Both the position numbers and the translations under genes were made by a program. From an uncultured Lachnospiraceae bacterium (GTDB lineage Bacteria > Bacillota > Clostridia > Lachnospirales > Lachnospiraceae), in NCBI GenBank assembly GCA_945919795.1, contig CAMEJJ010000016.1:1-64000 (forward strand): a stretch of DNA of 64,000 nt, read 5' to 3'. This document shows positions 61,833-64,000 of this stretch, in pieces (position 1 is the first letter of the stretch; each line of letters begins with the position of its first letter). The notes beneath the pieces were generated by a model, which had not been told where the DNA came from, did not search any database, and was given only the letters and a program-made list of their open reading frames with translations.

Positions 61833-61949
61833 GATTAGCGGTCGTCAAATGCAATTGTACAAGTACACTGCATTTTCCTCGTCACCATCAAAATAAATGA
61901 CCGGTTTCAACTGTCTGAAGACGATGTCAGAGTTTTGAAACCGGTCATA
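61833..61949. repeat. Composite repeat: type-B hairpin (61833-61884) followed by 54-nt type-A core, copy 4 (61896-61949)
   Basis: GATTAGCGGTCGTCAAATGCAATTGTAC-AA-GTACACTGCATTTTCCTCG then AATGACCGGTTTCAAC...TTGAAACCGGTCAT. Confidence 0.82.
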
Positions 61950-61966
61950 TAATAATATTTTTTATC

Positions 61967-62575
61967 TTACAATGATAAACATGCAACGATTGCATTTATT
62001 GTTCCATGTAACAGCCAGCTTGGAATAATGCTTTCACCACATCTTTTCTCATTTAACCAACCCTGATACCATCCAAGCATCCCAGGTAATAATGTAAGCA
62101 TAATTGTCACAAAAATATTGTGAGTAGCTATTCCAAATGGAATACCATGTACTGCACCAAATAAGATTGCTTGAACAGTATTACCTATTGCAAATCCCCA
62201 TTTACTGCTAACTCTTTTCAGCAAAAATCCTCTGAAAAAAAGTTCTTCCGACAATCCTGTACGAACAAATCCATATACTAATACTGCCGGTATCGCCAAA
62301 ATCCCCATTCCTGCAAAGTTACTTCCCGCAGCTGTAATGCTATCAGAATACATTGTTATCAATATAGTTGTTAAAAGACCATAAACAAAAACGACACCAA
62401 GCGTTATGAGAATGGTATTTAACCACTTTCCTTCATGATGAATCTTTTTGATACCAATCCAATTAAGGAAATTGATATATTTTCTTGCAGAAATCAACCA
62501 CCAGATAAACGGTATGATTAAGAATAGTATTAACTGAAAGATAGCTCCAATTAGCTCCGATAAAAATACATCCAT
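61967..62575 (-). CDS. CPBP family intramembrane metalloprotease
   Basis: LSEELFFRGFLLKRVSSKWGF, FGAVHG, GWYQGWLNEKRCGESIIPSWLLHGTINA. Confidence 0.9.
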   Translation of the reverse strand: MDVFLSELIGAIFQLILFLIIPFIWWLISARKYINFLNWIGIKKIHHEGKWLNTILITLGVVFVYGLLTTILITMYSDSITAAGSNFAGMGILAIPAVLVYGFVRTGLSEELFFRGFLLKRVSSKWGFAIGNTVQAILFGAVHGIPFGIATHNIFVTIMLTLLPGMLGWYQGWLNEKRCGESIIPSWLLHGTINAIVACLSL

Positions 62576-62576
62576 A

Positions 62577-62789
62577 TCATGCCTCCGGATCATACTCTAA
62601 AATATCTCCGGGCTGGCAATCCAGCGCTTCACATATCGCTTCCAGTGTGGAAAAACGGATAGCACTGATTTTTCCGGTTTTCATTTTAGATAAATTTACA
62701 TTGCTTACACCGACTTTCTCCGATAAATCTTTTAAAGCTATTTTCCGATCAGCCATGACCCGGTCTAATCTAAGAATTATTTTTCCCAT
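62577..62789 (-). CDS. Small XRE-type HTH regulator (YozG-like), second copy
   Basis: LKDLSEKVGVSNVNLSKMKTGKISAIRFSTLEAICEALDCQPGDILEY. Confidence 0.92.
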   Translation of the reverse strand: MGKIILRLDRVMADRKIALKDLSEKVGVSNVNLSKMKTGKISAIRFSTLEAICEALDCQPGDILEYDPEA

Positions 62790-62807
62790 ATGTCTTACCT
62801 TCCTCTA

Positions 62808-63542
62808 TTATAATGTTTCGTCTGATTCCTGCTGTAACATGGCACCATATTGGAAAATATATACTAACGCCAGAATGATCAGTACAATGATCAACATATT
62901 AATGTCCAATGTAAACTCAACATCCATTTTACCATTTAAAATCGAAGAAAACATAGAATTTGAAATACTGTTTAAAATAACCCACGGAATTAAGGAATAT
63001 GCAAAATGACGCATTTTTACAATGACATTTTCTTCAAATGGTGACACACATTCTTTAAATGCTTTGCATAAAAATCCACCAAAGAATAAGGATACTAAAG
63101 TCATGACAATTGTAACTACTGCCATGATTAAAGCATATGCCATATCATGCAGGCTAACGTATTGGTTTAATACTTCGCCGGCTGAAAAGGTAATGGTATT
63201 TCCTTCTGCATAAGCTTCTTCCATTGTTATGCTTCTTCCGTTTTCTTCAAATTTTACACTTCCTCCGTTAAAGCTTTCACCCTTGTTTATTTTTTCTCTG
63301 TCTTCGTCTGAAAGAGTCTTTCCGACTGCTTCCATATTTACGACCACGGAACCCTTGGTAGATCCTATAAAACAAATAAAATCCTTTGGAATACACAGTG
63401 TGGCAATTGTTCCTGCCATGGCAAAAAGTAATCCTATGATACAGAATACTTTTGCAATATTTATCAGAATACCTCCGATCTTACCCATTTTGTTGATTTT
63501 TTGAATCGCTTTTTCTTTCATTTTCTCATCCTCCATCATCAT
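62808..63542 (-). CDS. DUF2975-like membrane protein with extracytoplasmic insertion
   Basis: Four TM segments, KAFKECVSPFEENVIVKMRHFAYSLIPWVILNSI; immediately upstream of XRE gene. Confidence 0.65.
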   Translation of the reverse strand: MMMEDEKMKEKAIQKINKMGKIGGILINIAKVFCIIGLLFAMAGTIATLCIPKDFICFIGSTKGSVVVNMEAVGKTLSDEDREKINKGESFNGGSVKFEENGRSITMEEAYAEGNTITFSAGEVLNQYVSLHDMAYALIMAVVTIVMTLVSLFFGGFLCKAFKECVSPFEENVIVKMRHFAYSLIPWVILNSISNSMFSSILNGKMDVEFTLDINMLIIVLIILALVYIFQYGAMLQQESDETL

Positions 63543-63654
63543 TCATCTTGTGACAGTTTCTATACTGTCTCTATGACCCCGTCCGGATCATTTTACATTG
63601 TTAGTAAATTAATATGTGATAAAAAATAATTAATTAATGTTTATCATTAATTTT

Positions 63655-63682
63655 ATTATACGCACTAATTTTCATTTGTCAA
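63655..63682 (-). promoter_or_regulatory. Consensus SigmaA promoter of second module
   Basis: Minus strand TTGACA - 16 nt - TATAAT. Confidence 0.75.
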
Positions 63683-63772
63683 CAATAAATTATCGAAAAA
63701 CATTAATTTATTTATGATTTATGTTGAGATAATACATTCTTCCATAATTTTACATGTCCCTGAAAAGGATGT

Positions 63773-63817
63773 AAAAAAAGGACGAATCTCCGGCAGTAGT
63801 GGCCAAAAATTCATCCT
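63773..63817 (-). terminator. Intrinsic terminator of the partial right-edge gene
   Basis: Minus strand AGGATGAAT ... ATTCGTCCT then TTTTTTT. Confidence 0.75.
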
Positions 63818-63906
63818 TGATATTTTTCAAAAACGATTCCAAAAGAATCATCCCAACAATTTATCCCGACAATTCCGTCAACCGTGCCAAAAGAACCGTC
63901 CCCAAA

Positions 63907-64000
63907 TTAGCCGTATAAATATTTTTCCTGCTCGGGTGTCAAAACATCAATCTGTTTTCCTAAGAAATTCAACTTGCGAACGGCAACATCGCGATCAACT
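63907..64000 (-). CDS. ahcY: Partial CDS, C-terminus resembling adenosylhomocysteinase (absent from ORF track)
   Basis: Minus strand reads VDRDVAVRKLNFLGKQIDVLTPEQEKYLYG-stop, resembling SahH C-termini. Confidence 0.6.
   Translation of the reverse strand, partial: VDRDVAVRKLNFLGKQIDVLTPEQEKYLYG

Overview
Chromosomal window from a low-GC Firmicute, probably a Lachnospiraceae-type Clostridia judging from protein style and synteny. It is mostly ordinary core genome. From left to right it holds: the C-terminal part of a tyrosine integrase next to a Gly-Gly-Phe tRNA cluster; a DUF4422 glycosyltransferase and a DUF815 ATPase; an ABC exporter pair; a metal-efflux operon (HMA protein, P1B ATPase, ArsR regulator); a LacI-type sensor fused to GGDEF; a K+ channel; a DUF4214 secreted protein divergent from a large double-HTH regulator; Leu and Tyr tRNAs; a GH13 enzyme; the conserved mazG-HU-S4-yabP-yabQ-divIC-spoIIE-tilS-hpt-ftsH block; cca; a GT-C/MBOAT/DltD-like surface-modification cluster; ackA; proS; a two-component system; two parallel modules of membrane protein + small XRE regulator + multipass membrane protein; and an unlisted partial C-terminus resembling adenosylhomocysteinase at the right edge. 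The strongest unexplained signals are: (1) a dispersed family of exactly 54-nt hairpins (4 copies) with a compensatory base-pair change, three of them nested in 217-330 bp palindromes; (2) a second hairpin family with conserved flanks, present as an array in the S4 gene leader and fused to a family-1 hairpin near 61.9 kb; (3) the duplicated DUF2975/XRE modules with related promoter-proximal motifs; (4) a perfect 11-bp hairpin containing the start codon of the AI-2E-type transporter, with its Shine-Dalgarno in the loop. No CRISPR array, rRNA or complete insertion sequence was seen. All calls come from reading the sequence and supplied translations; no database search was run.
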